Assembly: GCF_039727615.1 (NCBI RefSeq)
Contig: NZ_CP152474.1
Location: forward strand, 4,526,001-4,590,000
DNA from: Leclercia sp. S52
GTDB lineage: Bacteria; Pseudomonadota; Gammaproteobacteria; Enterobacterales; Enterobacteriaceae
Direction of reading: 5' to 3'
DNA length: 64,000 nucleotides
Of this stretch, positions 32,456 through 48,097 are shown one piece after another. Position 1 is the stretch's first letter, and every line of letters begins with the position of its first letter. Made by a program: the position numbers and the translations under genes. Below the pieces are notes generated by a model. It worked only from the letters and a program-made list of their open reading frames with translations, had not been told where the DNA came from and searched no databases.

Positions 32456-34549
32456 TCAGCTTTTAAGTTTCTTACCCACAGCCCTTCTGCGCTTATCCAG
32501 GTCCTTAATCAGCTTATTCACCCCGTCATCAGCAAACATCGCTTCAAGAGAGGTAGACAGCTTGCGACGCCAGTTCTTGTACTGATAGCTGGTGCCCGGA
32601 ATGTTTACCGGCTCCGCCATATCAATCCAGTCTTCCGGCTGCAGACCCAGCAGAGCGCTGTTGCTGTCGGCAATGTAGCGCTGCAACCCGCGATTGAGCG
32701 TCGGAGTCATCGACATCAATGACGCCTTGTGCCCGGTGCGCTTCGGCAGGCAGCCGTGTTCGTGCAGTGCATCGAGCAGCCCCTGCTTCGACAGCTCACG
32801 ATCCTGATACAGGCCGCGCAGCATCACTTCGTCAGGGTAGAGGCCCAGCGTTTTGCCCAGGGTAAGATCGCCGCTGTCCCACCAGCCACGAAGCGTAGGA
32901 AGGTCATGCGTCGTCGCGACTGCCATTGATTGTTCTGGATACGCCTCCGGCGCGCGGAAGTTCTTCTCAAGGTCGTTTTCAAAATAGAGCACTTTGTAGG
33001 AGTAAACGCCGCTGTCACGCAGCTTGCTGACGATTTCCACCGGGACGGTGCCGAGATCTTCCCCGATCACCATGCAGTTATGGCGCTTACTCTCCAGCGC
33101 AAGGATAGAGAGCAGATCGTCGACCGGATAGTGCACGTAGGCCCCGTGGTCGGCGGTTTCACCGTACGGGATCCACCACAGACGCAGGACCGACATCACG
33201 TGGTCGATACGCAGCGCGCCGCAGTTCTGCATGTTGGCGCGCAGCAGTTCGATAAAGGGCTCATAGGCGCGGGCCGCAATGACGTGCGGATCCATCGGCG
33301 GCAGGCCCCAGTTCTGACCCAGCGGGCCCAGAATATCCGGTGGCGCACCGACGGACGCTTTCAGGCAATAGAGTTCGCGATCGCACCAGGTCTCCGCCCC
33401 GCCCTCGGCCACGCCGACCGCCAGGTCACGGTAAAGGCCAATCGGCATGTCGTAGCCCTGGCTCTCCTGCCAGCAGGCGGCAAACTGGCTGTACGCCAGC
33501 CACTGCAGCCAGAGGTAGAAATCGACCTCGTCGGTATGCTCTTCACAAAACGCTTTCACCGCCGGGGAATCAACGGACTGGTACTGCTCAGGCCATACCG
33601 GCCAGCCCCAGCGCATTTCATCCTCTTTCACCTGATACGCATGCAGCGCATCGAACGCCGCCTGCCAGTACAGGCTCTCCCCTTCACGGGCGACAAACTC
33701 GCGGAAGGCCGCCATCTGTTCATCATCACGCTGAGCAAAGCCTTTCCATGCCATACGCAGCGCGGCCATCTTCAGCGCGGTGACGGTGGCATAATCGACC
33801 CACTCGGCGTCGCGGGCGCGTTGCAGCGCCTGCCGGGTGGTCTCCATCTTCCACCAGGCCTGCGCCTCCTCGCTGTTGCGGAAATCTTCCACTGCGTTAA
33901 CGTCGATGTAAATCACGTTCAGCCAGCGGCGGGATGACGGGCTGTACGGGCTGGCGCTCTCCGGGTTCGCCGGATAGAGGGCATGGATCGGGTTGAGGCC
34001 GATAAAGGCCCCACCGCGCTTGCCGACGTCGGTCAGCATCTTTTGCAGATCGCCGAAGTCGCCGATGCCCCAGTTCGCCTCGGAGCGCAGCGTATACAAC
34101 TGCACGCAGGCGCCCCACAGCTTCTTGCCCTCTTTCAGCGCCTGCGGCTCATAGCAGCGTTTTGGCGCGACGATCACCCGGCAGTGCCAGCGATGGGCAT
34201 CCTGGGTCAGCGTCAGGGTGTGGTAACCCTCCGGCAGTTTTGCCGGCAGGTTGAGATTTTTGCCGCCCGTGGCGTGGCCTTTATGCTGATGCCCCTCTTC
34301 GGTGGTCAGCAGCCAGCTAAAGTCGCCGCTGCCTTCAACCATCAGCGGCATCTTTTTGCCCGCGGTATAGACCATCACGTTCGGGACGGCGGTAACCGCC
34401 GCTTTCGCGACGGGTTTGGCTTTGTGCATGGCATCCAGCAAACGCCTCTTGGTCTCAGCACCAATAGACTGCGGTTTACCATGAGCATTGATATAGCTGG
34501 GGCTGATCCCCGCCGCCAGGGCGGCATTATCGAGACGTTTACTTTCCAT
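32456..34549 (-). CDS. malQ: 4-alpha-glucanotransferase (amylomaltase)
   Basis: A 697-aa GH77 enzyme that transfers maltosyl and longer units between maltodextrins, feeding MalP. Family segments seen: GIGDFGDLQ, PASPYSPSSRRWLN-type residues, LRIDHVMSVLRLWW and VVGEDLGTVP-type (here VIGEDLGTVPVEIV), with the acid/base Glu in the last. E. coli MalQ is 694 aa. It begins nine bases after malP and is the second gene of malPQ. It is convergent with the island. Confidence 0.97.
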   Translation of the reverse strand: MESKRLDNAALAAGISPSYINAHGKPQSIGAETKRRLLDAMHKAKPVAKAAVTAVPNVMVYTAGKKMPLMVEGSGDFSWLLTTEEGHQHKGHATGGKNLNLPAKLPEGYHTLTLTQDAHRWHCRVIVAPKRCYEPQALKEGKKLWGACVQLYTLRSEANWGIGDFGDLQKMLTDVGKRGGAFIGLNPIHALYPANPESASPYSPSSRRWLNVIYIDVNAVEDFRNSEEAQAWWKMETTRQALQRARDAEWVDYATVTALKMAALRMAWKGFAQRDDEQMAAFREFVAREGESLYWQAAFDALHAYQVKEDEMRWGWPVWPEQYQSVDSPAVKAFCEEHTDEVDFYLWLQWLAYSQFAACWQESQGYDMPIGLYRDLAVGVAEGGAETWCDRELYCLKASVGAPPDILGPLGQNWGLPPMDPHVIAARAYEPFIELLRANMQNCGALRIDHVMSVLRLWWIPYGETADHGAYVHYPVDDLLSILALESKRHNCMVIGEDLGTVPVEIVSKLRDSGVYSYKVLYFENDLEKNFRAPEAYPEQSMAVATTHDLPTLRGWWDSGDLTLGKTLGLYPDEVMLRGLYQDRELSKQGLLDALHEHGCLPKRTGHKASLMSMTPTLNRGLQRYIADSNSALLGLQPEDWIDMAEPVNIPGTSYQYKNWRRKLSTSLEAMFADDGVNKLIKDLDKRRRAVGKKLKS

Positions 34550-34558
34550 CGCGCTTCC

Positions 34559-36953
<2,395 letters not shown>

Positions 36954-37017
36954 AGGGAATCTGCATCCTGTAGAGAGAAAATGAGGCGTTGGTGCTAGTG
37001 TGCCTGGCTCCTCATGC

Positions 37018-37068
37018 CTCTTCCTCCTCCTGGCAGGGATTAGACAGGGAGGAGTAGCGGGGATGAGC
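37018..37068. promoter_or_regulatory. malPp: Candidate MalT boxes of the malPQ promoter
   Basis: GGGAGGAG (37047-37054) and GGGGATGAGC (37059-37068) on plus, and GGAGGAGGAA on minus (about 37021-37030), resemble the MalT box GGGGA(T/G)GAGG. They lie 65-115 bases upstream of the malP ATG, as in E. coli malPp. Spacing was judged by eye. Confidence 0.6.
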
Positions 37069-37399
37069 GCTAAAGTGTGATCGCGGCCACTTTCTGCAGC
37101 GGGAGTGTGGGGCATTCGCGCCGTGTTTTCCGGGAAGGGAGTCAAAAAAATGAAATGCGGTTTCGCCTGAAATATAGGCGCACGGAAATAATTACTTACC
37201 CGACGTAATATTGCTCAGAATTTACTGCATCTCAGAATGTTATTTCAGCCCCGTAACCTTCCCGGAACTTTATTAACTTTCCACCGCATTTACGCTTCTA
37301 TATTCCTTTTTATGCTTAACCTCCTGGAAACACGCCACGCCAGTATCCATGCGCTTTCGAGGCCCATCGGAAAAGTTCCCTCTCCCATCGATATATTTT

Positions 37400-37415
37400 T
37401 GTGACAGAGTGCAAA
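37400..37415. promoter_or_regulatory. CRP site of the malT promoter
   Basis: TGTGA-CAGAGT-GCAAA lies about 130 bases before the malT ATG and closely resembles the K-12 malT CRP site in both sequence and position. The 585-base malP-malT spacer otherwise contains AT-rich promoter DNA and no gene. Confidence 0.7.
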
Positions 37416-37475
37416 TTAAGGGACATAAAACCCGGACATAACTTGCAATAAAAGGGTTTCTGACCGACCTTATAA

Positions 37476-40244
<2,769 letters not shown>

Positions 40245-40250
40245 TTCATT

Positions 40251-40319
40251 GCCCGGCGGCGCTACGCTTGCACGGGCCTACGGTTTTGTAGGCCGGGTAA
40301 GGCGAAGCCGCCACCCGGC
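40251..40319. repeat. REP/BIME pair between malT and glpR
   Basis: GCCCGGCGGCGC..CACGGGC (40251-40277) and GTAGGCCGGGTAAGGCG..CCACCCGGC (40288-40319) form opposed palindromes between convergent genes. Confidence 0.8.
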
Positions 40320-40325
40320 ACAAAC

Positions 40326-41084
40326 TCAGCACAGCTCTAACTGCAACTTATTATCCTTAATCACCTTCAACACCCCTTCAGGCGGCATCACGTCGGTATA
40401 GACCGCGTTCACCATGCTGATGCTGCCCATATTGACCATCGCGTTTCGGCCAAACTTCGAGTGATCCACCACCAGCATGACGTGGCGCGAGTTCTCAATG
40501 ATCGCCCGCTTGGTGCGCACCTCATGGTAGTCAAACTCCAGCAAGGAGCCGTCGGTATCGATGCCGCTGATGCCCAGAATGCCGAAATCGAGGCGGAACT
40601 GGGAGATAAAGTCGAGGGTCGCTTCGCCAATAATGCCGCCGTCACGGCTGCGCAGCTCGCCACCCGCGAGGATGATGCGGAAGTCCTCTTTCTGCATCAG
40701 GGTGGTGGCAACGTTGAGGTTGTTGGTAACGACCCGCAGGTTCTCATGGTTCAGCAGGGCATGCGCTACCGCTTCCGGCGTAGTGCCGATGTCGATAAAC
40801 AGCGTCGCGCCGTTCGGGATCTGGCTCGCCACCTTGCGGGCGATACGCTCCTTCTCGGAGGTCTGCGTCGCCTTGCGATCGTGCCAGGGGGTGTTCACCG
40901 AGCTGGACGGCAGCGCCGCGCCGCCGTGGTGGCGCAGGATGCGGTTCTGATCGGCCAGGTCGTTGAGATCCCGGCGGATGGTCTGCGGGCTGACGGCAAA
41001 CTGCTCCACCAGCTCTTCGGTGCTGACGTATCCCTGCTTTTTCACCAGATCGATAATGGCGTCATGACGTTGTGTTTGTTTCAT
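40326..41084 (-). CDS. glpR: Glycerol-3-phosphate regulon repressor GlpR (DeoR family)
   Basis: A 252-aa DeoR-type repressor: N-terminal helix-turn-helix (RHDAIIDLVKKQGYVSTEELVEQFAVSPQTIRRDLNDL) and a C-terminal sugar-phosphate sensor domain (LFIDIGTTPEAVAHAL, GGELRSRDGGIIGEATLDF). Glycerol-3-phosphate releases it from operators such as the one before glpD. It is the last gene of glpEGR, 18 bases after glpG. Full length, unlike the defective glpR of some K-12 lines. Confidence 0.97.
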   Translation of the reverse strand: MKQTQRHDAIIDLVKKQGYVSTEELVEQFAVSPQTIRRDLNDLADQNRILRHHGGAALPSSSVNTPWHDRKATQTSEKERIARKVASQIPNGATLFIDIGTTPEAVAHALLNHENLRVVTNNLNVATTLMQKEDFRIILAGGELRSRDGGIIGEATLDFISQFRLDFGILGISGIDTDGSLLEFDYHEVRTKRAIIENSRHVMLVVDHSKFGRNAMVNMGSISMVNAVYTDVMPPEGVLKVIKDNKLQLELC

Positions 41085-41102
41085 CAGAGTTCCCTGCCAG
41101 AA

Positions 41103-41933
41103 TTATGTTCGTTTTCGCGCATTTAGCGTATCGGCAAACGCCATCGCCAGCCCGACCGCCAGCCCGGCCACGTGTGCGCCGTTGGCAATCGCCATGCCAA
41201 ACAGATCAAACCATCCGGCAATAATCCAGATTAATGCAAAGGTCATCAAACCGCGCTGCAGATAGATACCGCTCTGCGGATCGCGCTCGCCGCGCAGCCA
41301 GACATAGCCCATCAGCGCATAGACCACGCCGGAGAGGCCGCCAAACCACGGGCCGCCAAACTTATGCTGGATAAAGCCGCTGAGCAGCGCGCTGATAAGG
41401 GTGAGCACGATGAGCTTGCCGCTGCCGAGCCGCTTCTCCACCGCCCCGCCGAGATACCACCACCACAGCAGGTTAAAGAGAATATGCAGCACCGAGAAGT
41501 GCATCAGCGCGTGGGTGAAGTAGCGCCAGAACTCGAACTCAACGGAGGCATCATACGGCCAGGCCAGCATCAGCATCACCTGCTGATCGCCTACCACATT
41601 CATCAGAATGAAGACCAGGATACAGGCCGCCATTAACACCAGGGTGAAGGGCCCCGCGCGTTCGCGCAGGGTCGCAAGGAAAGGAAAGCGCTGGTAGTGC
41701 AATCCGCTGCCGGTATGGCCGGACTGCCAGCTTGCCGCCAGATAGCGCGCATCGCCGGGATTTTCCAGAAAACGCGCCAGCTCGGCGTTGACCCGTGAGG
41801 CCTGGCTTTCATCCGCCAGCCAGACGTCGGTCTGGGTATGTTGTTGAATGGTGAGGATAACACCCTGCGTCGCCATGTAGTCGACAAACGCCTGGGCGAC
41901 GCGCGGGTTGGTAAAAGAGGTAATCATCAGCAT
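41103..41933 (-). CDS. glpG: Rhomboid intramembrane serine protease GlpG
   Basis: A 276-aa rhomboid protease: N-terminal cytoplasmic domain (about 1-65), six transmembrane helices, catalytic Ser201 in [15 protein letters not shown] and His254 in [11 protein letters not shown]. It cleaves membrane-protein substrates within the bilayer. The ATG at 41933 gives [16 protein letters not shown], identical in layout to E. coli GlpG; an upstream in-frame start adds unconserved residues. Confidence 0.97.
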   Translation of the reverse strand: MLMITSFTNPRVAQAFVDYMATQGVILTIQQHTQTDVWLADESQASRVNAELARFLENPGDARYLAASWQSGHTGSGLHYQRFPFLATLRERAGPFTLVLMAACILVFILMNVVGDQQVMLMLAWPYDASVEFEFWRYFTHALMHFSVLHILFNLLWWWYLGGAVEKRLGSGKLIVLTLISALLSGFIQHKFGGPWFGGLSGVVYALMGYVWLRGERDPQSGIYLQRGLMTFALIWIIAGWFDLFGMAIANGAHVAGLAVGLAMAFADTLNARKRT

Positions 41934-41977
41934 CGGCGGCAGTCGCTTATTCCACACAAAAGGGGACAGTATATACC

Positions 41978-42307
41978 CTAAATGTCCGCGTGCTCGACTT
42001 CTGCCGGGAAATGGCGATGCCAGGCATCGAATCCACCGTCCACGCTGTAGACCGCTTCAAAGCCCTGCTGGAGCAAATATTGCGCCGCGCCTTTGCTGCT
42101 GTTGCCGTGATAGCACATCACCATCACCGGGGTCTCGAAATCGTTATCGCGCATAAATTCGCTCAGGGAGGCGTTGGTCAGGTGAAACGCGCCCGGCGTA
42201 TGGCCCATCGCAAAGCTTTGCGGATCGCGAATGTCCACCAGCACCGCCAGTCCCTGGTGCATCTTCTGGTGGGCTTCTTCTACGTTAATACATTCAAAAT
42301 GTTCCAT
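41978..42307 (-). CDS. glpE: Thiosulfate sulfurtransferase GlpE
   Basis: A 109-aa single-domain rhodanese. The active-site loop is CYHGNS with Cys near 65. It transfers sulfane sulfur from thiosulfate to acceptors such as cyanide or thioredoxin in vitro. It is the first gene of glpEGR, 44 bases before glpG, and divergent from glpD. Confidence 0.96.
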   Translation of the reverse strand: MEHFECINVEEAHQKMHQGLAVLVDIRDPQSFAMGHTPGAFHLTNASLSEFMRDNDFETPVMVMCYHGNSSKGAAQYLLQQGFEAVYSVDGGFDAWHRHFPAEVEHADI

Positions 42308-42347
42308 GATGCTCTCTGTTGTTTATTCAGGGCCAGTGCGGTCTGGG

Positions 42348-42435
42348 CCCCTCTCCCTTGCTCTCTCCGCAAGGGAGAGGGAAATGTGCCCCCCTCTCCC
42401 CGTGGGAGAGGGTTGGGGTGAGGGCATCAGACCGC
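42348..42435. repeat. Intergenic palindromic repeats, CCCTCTCCC family, double unit
   Basis: Two hairpins in a row: CCTCTCCCTTGC..GCAAGGGAGAGG and CCCTCTCCCCGTGGGAGAGGG, the second followed by the family flank GGGGTGAGGGCATCAG. They occupy the glpE-side half of the glpE-glpD spacer. Confidence 0.75.
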
Positions 42436-42545
42436 ATCATTTTACCGGCTAGTGTACGTCCTGGCGGCGGGTAAACGCCATTATGTTAGCTATATCACTC
42501 AAATTTGTTTTTTTGATGTTACTAAAATCCATTTCCTTTGCTAGT

Positions 42546-42583
42546 ATGAGCGATATCGAACATTTTTGAGCTTTTACGAAAGT
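42546..42583. promoter_or_regulatory. GlpR operators of glpD
   Basis: ATGAGCGATATCGAACAT (42546-42563) is close to the GlpR consensus ATGTTCGATATCGAACAT. A second, weaker match overlaps downstream (TTTTTGAGCTTTTACGAAAG, about 42563-42582). They end 14 bases before the glpD ATG, as in E. coli. Confidence 0.75.
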
Positions 42584-42596
42584 GCGTGAGGATACA

Positions 42597-44106
42597 ATGG
42601 AAACCAAAGATCTGATTGTTATCGGTGGCGGAATTAACGGGGCGGGCATTGCGGCGGACGCTGCCGGGCGCGGGCTGTCTGTCCTGATGCTGGAAGCGCA
42701 GGATCTCGCCTGTGCCACCTCCTCCGCCAGCTCTAAGCTGATCCACGGTGGCCTGCGTTATCTGGAGCACTACGAGTTCCGCCTGGTGAGTGAGGCGCTG
42801 GCCGAGCGTGAAGTGCTGCTGAAAATGGCCCCCCCATATCGCTACCCCAATGCGTTTTCGTCTGCCGCACCGCCCGCATCTGCGTCCGGCCTGGATGATC
42901 CGCATTGGTCTGTTTATGTACGACCACCTGGGCAAACGCACCAGCCTGCCCGCCTCTGCCGGTGTGCGTTTTGGCGCAGACTCGGTGCTGAAGCCTGAAA
43001 TCGTGCGCGGATTCGAATATTCCGACTGCTGGGTGGACGATGCCCGCCTGGTGCTCGCGAATGCGCAAATGGTTGAACGTAAAGGCGGCGAGGTGAAAAC
43101 CCGCACCCGCGCTGTCTCCGCGCGTCGCGAAAACGGGCTGTGGATTGTTGAAGCAGAAGACATTGATACCGGCGAGCGTTTCAGCTGGCAGGCGCGCGGT
43201 CTGGTGAATGCCACTGGCCCGTGGGTGAAGCAGTTCTTCGACCAGGGCATGCAGCTGCCGTCACCGTACGGCATCCGCCTGATCAAGGGCAGCCATATCG
43301 TGGTGCCGCGGGTGCATACCCAGAAGCAGGCCTATATTCTGCAAAACGAAGACAAGCGCATCGTGTTTGTGATCCCGTGGATGGATGAGTTCTCCATCAT
43401 TGGTACTACCGACGTGGAGTACAAAGGCGATCCGAAAAGCGTCGCCATCGACGAGAGCGAAGTCAGCTATCTGCTGAAGGTCTATAACGCCCACTTTAAG
43501 AAGTCGCTGGCGCGCGATGATGTGGTCTGGAGCTACTCCGGTGTGCGTCCGCTGTGCGATGACGAGTCCGATTCACCGCAGGCCATCACCCGCGACTACA
43601 CCCTCGATATTCACGATGACCACGGCAAGGCGCCGCTGCTGTCGGTGTTTGGCGGCAAGCTCACCACCTACCGCAAGCTGGCAGAGCATGCGATGGAAAA
43701 ACTGGCCCCGTTCTATCAGGGTATCGGTCCGGCATGGACCAAAGGCGCGGTGCTGCCGGGCGGTGATATCGGTGGCAACCGCGATGACTACGCGGCGAAA
43801 TTGCGCCGTCGCTATCCGTTTATCAGCGAATCCATGGCCCGCCACTTTGCCCGCACCTACGGCAGCAACAGTGAGCTGATCCTGAGTGACGCGAAGGATC
43901 TCAGCGATCTGGGCGAACATTTTGGTCACGAGCTCTACGAGGCGGAGTTACGTTATTTAGCCGACCACGAATGGGTACGCCGCGCGGACGATGCGCTGTG
44001 GCGTCGTACTAAAGAGGGGATGTGGCTGAATGCGGAGCAGCAGTCCCGCGTAGCGCTGTGGCTGGCTGAGCGTACGGGAAAGCGTGAGCTATCGTTGGCG
44101 TCGTGA
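42597..44106 (+). CDS. glpD: Aerobic glycerol-3-phosphate dehydrogenase (frame broken)
   Basis: A membrane-associated FAD enzyme oxidising glycerol-3-phosphate to DHAP and reducing quinone. The N-terminal FAD Rossmann motif GGGINGAGIA is at about 10-19. As read, the frame breaks after LLKMAP at a seven-C run (42829-42835); removing one C gives APHIATPMRFRLPHRPHLRP and a continuous protein of 502 aa (E. coli 501). The downstream part (PYGIRLIKGSHIVVPR, VFGGKLTTYRKLAEHA) is intact. Ribosome site GAGGA precedes the ATG. If the insertion is real the strain should not use glycerol-3-phosphate aerobically. Confidence 0.93.
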
Positions 44107-44113
44107 GAGTAAT

Positions 44114-44191
44114 GCCCGGTGGCGCTAACGCTTACCGGGCCTACAAAAGACACAGAATCGTAGGCCGGGTAAGGCGAAGCCGCCACCCGGC
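44114..44191. repeat. REP/BIME pair between glpD and glgP
   Basis: GCCCGGTGGCGCTAACG..ACCGGGC (44114-44140) and GTAGGCCGGGTAAGGCG..CCACCCGGC (44160-44191), between convergent genes; the second is followed by ATTTTTTAC and may help end glpD transcription. Confidence 0.8.
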
Positions 44192-44196
44192 ATTTT

Positions 44197-46644
44197 TTAC
44201 AACTTCACCGGATCAATATGCCAGATGGTATCGGCATACTCTTTGATGGTGCGATCGGATGAGAAGTAGCCCATGTTGGCGATGTTGTGCATCGCTTTGG
44301 TGGTCCACTCTTCCGGCTTGCGGTACAGCTCGTCGACCCTGTCCTGGCAGTCCACATAGCTGCGGTAGTCTGCCAGCACCTGGTAGTGGTCCCCGAAGTT
44401 AATCAGCGAATCCACCAGGTCGCGATAGCGGCCAGGCTCGTCCGGGTTGAAGACCCCGGTACCGATCTGGGTCAGCACCTGACGCAGCTCTTCATCCTGC
44501 TCGTAATAATCACGCGGCGAGTAGCCCTTCGCACGCAGCGCCTCAACCTCTTCCGTGGTGTTGCCGAATATGAAGATATTCTCTTCGCCTACGTGCTCCA
44601 GCATCTCGACATTGGCGCCATCCAGCGTGCCGATGGTAAGTGCGCCGTTGAGGGCAAACTTCATGTTGCTGGTGCCGGAGGCTTCGGTGCCCGCGGTGGA
44701 GATCTGCTCCGAGAGATCGGCGGCCGGAATGATCAGCTGGGCCAGACTCACGCTGTAGTTCGGGATAAAGACGACCTTCAGCTTGTCACCAATCTGCGGA
44801 TCGTTGTTGATCACCTTCGCCACGTCGTTGATCAGGTGAATGATGTGCTTCGCCATGTAATAGGCCGAGGCCGCTTTACCGGCGAAGATGTTCACACGCG
44901 GCACCCAGTCGGCATCAGGATCGGCCTTGATGCGGTTGTAGCGGGTGATCACGTGCAGCACGTTCATCAGCTGACGCTTGTACTCGTGGATACGTTTGAT
45001 CTGCACGTCGAACAGCGCTTTGGGATTGGCGACCACGTTGAGATGCAGCGCCATCCACACCGCCAGCCGCTTTTTGTTCAGCAGCTTGGCATCACGCACC
45101 GCTTTATTCACCGTCGGGAAATCGGCGTGCTGTTCCAGCTCGCTCAGCTGGCTTAAGTCGGTACGCCAGTTGCGGCCGATGTTCTCGTCGAGCACGTCGG
45201 AGAGCGGCTGATTAGCCAGCGCCAGCCAGCGGCGCGGCGTCACGCCGTTAGTGACGTTGCAGAAACGCATCGGGAAGATTTTAGCGAAGTCGGCAAACAG
45301 CGACTGCACCATCAGGTTGGAGTGCAGCTCCGATACGCCGTTGACCTTGTGGCTGATCACCACCGCCAGCCACGCCATGCGCACCCGGCGGCCGTTGGAC
45401 TCTTCAATGATGGAGGTGCGGCTCAGCAGTCCGGTGTCGTGCGGATACTGCTCCTGCAAGGTTTTCAGGAAGAAATCGTTGATCTCAAAGATGATCTGCA
45501 GATGGCGCGGCAGAATTTTGCCGAGCATGTCCACCGGCCAGGTTTCCAGCGCTTCGCTCATCAGGGTGTGGTTGGTGTAGGAGAAGACCTGGCAGGTCAC
45601 CTCGAACGCCTCTTCCCAGCTGAACTTATGTTCGTCGATCAGTACGCGCATCAGCTCCGGGATCGACAGCACCGGGTGGGTGTCGTTGAGGTGGATGGCG
45701 GTTTTTTCCGCCAGGTTGGCGTAGGTTTTGTGCAGCTGGTAGTGGCGGCTCAGGATGTCCTGAATGGTCGCGGAGACCAGGAAGTACTCCTGGCGCAGAC
45801 GCAGCTCGCGCCCGGAATAGGTGGAGTCATCCGGATACAGCACGCGGGAGACGTTCTCGGAGTGGTTTTTGTCTTCCACCGCCGCGAAATAGTCGCCCTG
45901 ATTGAATTTACCGAGGTTAATCTCGCTACTGGCCTGGGCATTCCAAAGACGCAGCGTGTTGGTGGCATCGGTGTCGTAGCCGGGGATGATCTGGTCGTAG
46001 GCCACGGCCAGGATCTCTTCGGTTTCGACCCAGCGGATTTTTTTACCTTCCTGCTGGATACGCCCACCGAAGCGAACCTTATAGCGGGTGTTGTGACGCT
46101 TGAACTCCCACGGGTTGCCGTACTCCAGCCAGTAGTCAGGGGACTCTTTCTGCCGTCCGTCGACGATGTTCTGTTTGAACATGCCGTAATCGTAGCGAAT
46201 ACCGTAGCCGCGTCCCGGCAGGGCGAGGGTCGCCAGCGAGTCGAGGAAGCAGGCGGCCAGACGACCGAGACCGCCGTTGCCAAGGCCGGGGTCGTTCTCT
46301 TCGTCAATCAGCTCTTCTAAATCCAGCCCCATCTCTTCCAGTGCGGTCTTGACGTCGTCATAGATACCCAGCGACAACAGCGCATTGGAGAGGGTGCGGC
46401 CAATCAAAAACTCCATCGACAGATAGTAAACCTGACGGGTCTCCTGTGAGAGCTGGGCGCGGTTAGAGCGCAGCCAGCGTTCAACCAGCCGGTCGCGCAC
46501 GGCAAACAGGGTGGCGTTGAGCCATTCGTGTTTGTTGGCAATCACCGGATCTTTGCCGATGGTGAACATCAGCTTGTAAGCAATTGAGTGCTTTAATGCC
46601 TCTATGCTTACCGTGGGAGACGCATAGGAAAAAGGTGCATTCAT
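44197..46644 (-). CDS. glgP: Glycogen phosphorylase
   Basis: An 815-aa GT35 phosphorylase releasing glucose-1-phosphate from glycogen. The PLP site region [27 protein letters not shown] is near the C-terminus, and [15 protein letters not shown] is in the N-terminal half. Length equals E. coli GlgP. It is the last gene of glgBXCAP, 19 bases after glgA. About 45% identical by eye to MalP in the same window, a paralogue. Confidence 0.98.
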   Translation of the reverse strand: MNAPFSYASPTVSIEALKHSIAYKLMFTIGKDPVIANKHEWLNATLFAVRDRLVERWLRSNRAQLSQETRQVYYLSMEFLIGRTLSNALLSLGIYDDVKTALEEMGLDLEELIDEENDPGLGNGGLGRLAACFLDSLATLALPGRGYGIRYDYGMFKQNIVDGRQKESPDYWLEYGNPWEFKRHNTRYKVRFGGRIQQEGKKIRWVETEEILAVAYDQIIPGYDTDATNTLRLWNAQASSEINLGKFNQGDYFAAVEDKNHSENVSRVLYPDDSTYSGRELRLRQEYFLVSATIQDILSRHYQLHKTYANLAEKTAIHLNDTHPVLSIPELMRVLIDEHKFSWEEAFEVTCQVFSYTNHTLMSEALETWPVDMLGKILPRHLQIIFEINDFFLKTLQEQYPHDTGLLSRTSIIEESNGRRVRMAWLAVVISHKVNGVSELHSNLMVQSLFADFAKIFPMRFCNVTNGVTPRRWLALANQPLSDVLDENIGRNWRTDLSQLSELEQHADFPTVNKAVRDAKLLNKKRLAVWMALHLNVVANPKALFDVQIKRIHEYKRQLMNVLHVITRYNRIKADPDADWVPRVNIFAGKAASAYYMAKHIIHLINDVAKVINNDPQIGDKLKVVFIPNYSVSLAQLIIPAADLSEQISTAGTEASGTSNMKFALNGALTIGTLDGANVEMLEHVGEENIFIFGNTTEEVEALRAKGYSPRDYYEQDEELRQVLTQIGTGVFNPDEPGRYRDLVDSLINFGDHYQVLADYRSYVDCQDRVDELYRKPEEWTTKAMHNIANMGYFSSDRTIKEYADTIWHIDPVKL

Positions 46645-46663
46645 ATCTCTGATTCCAGCATTG

Positions 46664-48097
46664 TTACATCAAGCGTTGATAAAGATCGCGGTAGGACTGC
46701 GCCGCAACTTGCCAGCTAAAATCCATGGCCATCGCCTGGCGCTGAACAAAACGCCACAAGGAAGGACGAGACCACAACACGAAGGCACGACGAATCGCGC
46801 GTAACAGCGACCAGGCATTGCTGTCCTCAAAGACAAATCCGCTGGCGATGCCGTCTGCCAGGTTCTCCAGCGAGGTGTCGGATACGGTATCCGCCAGCCC
46901 GCCGGTACGCCGCACCAGCGGCAGCGTGCCGTACTTCAGGCCATACAGCTGGGTTAAGCCGCAGGGCTCAAAACGACTCGGCACCAGGATAACGTCGGCG
47001 CCCGCCATGATGCGGTGCGAAAACGCTTCGTGATAGCCAATCTGGACGCCAACCTGACCCGGATGCTCGGCGGCCGCCGCAAGGAAGCCCTCCTGCAATA
47101 CCGGATCGCCCGCGCCCAGCAGCGCCAGCTGTCCGCCCTGCTCCAGCAGGCCCGGCAGCGCTTCGAGCACCAGATCGAGCCCTTTCTGGCTGGTCAGACG
47201 GCTCACCACCGCAAACAATGGCACCTTGTCGTTAACCTTCAGCCCCATGGCGACTTGCAGTTGACGTTTGTTCTCGGCCTTGTCTTCCACCGAATCGCGG
47301 TTGTAGCGCGCGGTCAGCAGCAGATCCGACTCCGGACTCCAGATCTTTTCATCCACGCCGTTGAGGATGCCCGACAGACGCCCTTCGCGCTGGCGCTGCG
47401 CGAGCAGTCCCTCCATGCCGTAGCCAAACTGCGGCTCGGTGATCTCCCGCGCGTAGGTCGGACTCACGGCGGTGATGTGGTCGGCGTAGTACAGCCCGGC
47501 CTTAAGGAACGAAATCTGCCCGTTAAACTCCAGCCCATGGATGTTAAAGAACGACCATGGCAGATCGATGTCATCCATATGTTTGGCTAAATACAGCCCC
47601 TGATAGGCCAGGTTATGCACGGTAAAGACCGACTTCGCCGGATGGCCACGCGCCGCCAGATACGCCGGTGCCAGCCCGGCGTGCCAGTCGTGGGCATGCA
47701 CGACGTCCGGGCGCCAGAACGGATCCAGCCCGGAGGCCATCTCCGCCCCGACCCAGCCGAGCAGCGCGAAACGCAGCACGTTATCGGTATAGGCAAATAA
47801 GTTGGTGTCGTGGTACGGGCTCCCTGGGCGGTCATACAGGTGCGGGGCATCAATCAGGTAGATGCCCACGCCGTTGTAATGACCAAACAGTAATGTGATG
47901 CGCCCGGCAAAGGTATCGCGGCGGCTGACAATCTGGGCGTCAGGGATGCCGCGACGAATATCGGGAAAAGCGGGTAACAGCACGCGAGTATCGACCCCAC
48001 CGGCAATTTGCGCCGCCGGTAGCGCCCCAATCACATCCGCCAACCCGCCGGTTTTCAGCAGCGGGAACATCTCAGAACAAACGTGTAAAACCTGCAT
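46664..48097 (-). CDS. glgA: Glycogen synthase GlgA
   Basis: A 477-aa GT5 synthase elongating alpha-1,4-glucan from ADP-glucose. It has the N-terminal KTGGLADV motif (about 15-22), [14 protein letters not shown], and the C-terminal nucleotide-binding [20 protein letters not shown] and [10 protein letters not shown]. Two adjacent ATGs occur at 48100 and 48097; the second gives [12 protein letters not shown] as in E. coli and overlaps the glgC stop (TGATG). Confidence 0.97.
   Translation of the reverse strand: MQVLHVCSEMFPLLKTGGLADVIGALPAAQIAGGVDTRVLLPAFPDIRRGIPDAQIVSRRDTFAGRITLLFGHYNGVGIYLIDAPHLYDRPGSPYHDTNLFAYTDNVLRFALLGWVGAEMASGLDPFWRPDVVHAHDWHAGLAPAYLAARGHPAKSVFTVHNLAYQGLYLAKHMDDIDLPWSFFNIHGLEFNGQISFLKAGLYYADHITAVSPTYAREITEPQFGYGMEGLLAQRQREGRLSGILNGVDEKIWSPESDLLLTARYNRDSVEDKAENKRQLQVAMGLKVNDKVPLFAVVSRLTSQKGLDLVLEALPGLLEQGGQLALLGAGDPVLQEGFLAAAAEHPGQVGVQIGYHEAFSHRIMAGADVILVPSRFEPCGLTQLYGLKYGTLPLVRRTGGLADTVSDTSLENLADGIASGFVFEDSNAWSLLRAIRRAFVLWSRPSLWRFVQRQAMAMDFSWQVAAQSYRDLYQRLM

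Noticed and set aside
36954..37145. 64-codon N-terminal extension of malP
   Set aside because: It covers the MalT-box promoter region; the conserved protein starts at 36953 ([10 protein letters not shown]).
42582..42596. GTG start five codons upstream of the glpD ATG
   Set aside because: It overlaps the edge of the GlpR operator and lacks a ribosome site; METKDLIVIGGG is the conserved start with GAGGA upstream.
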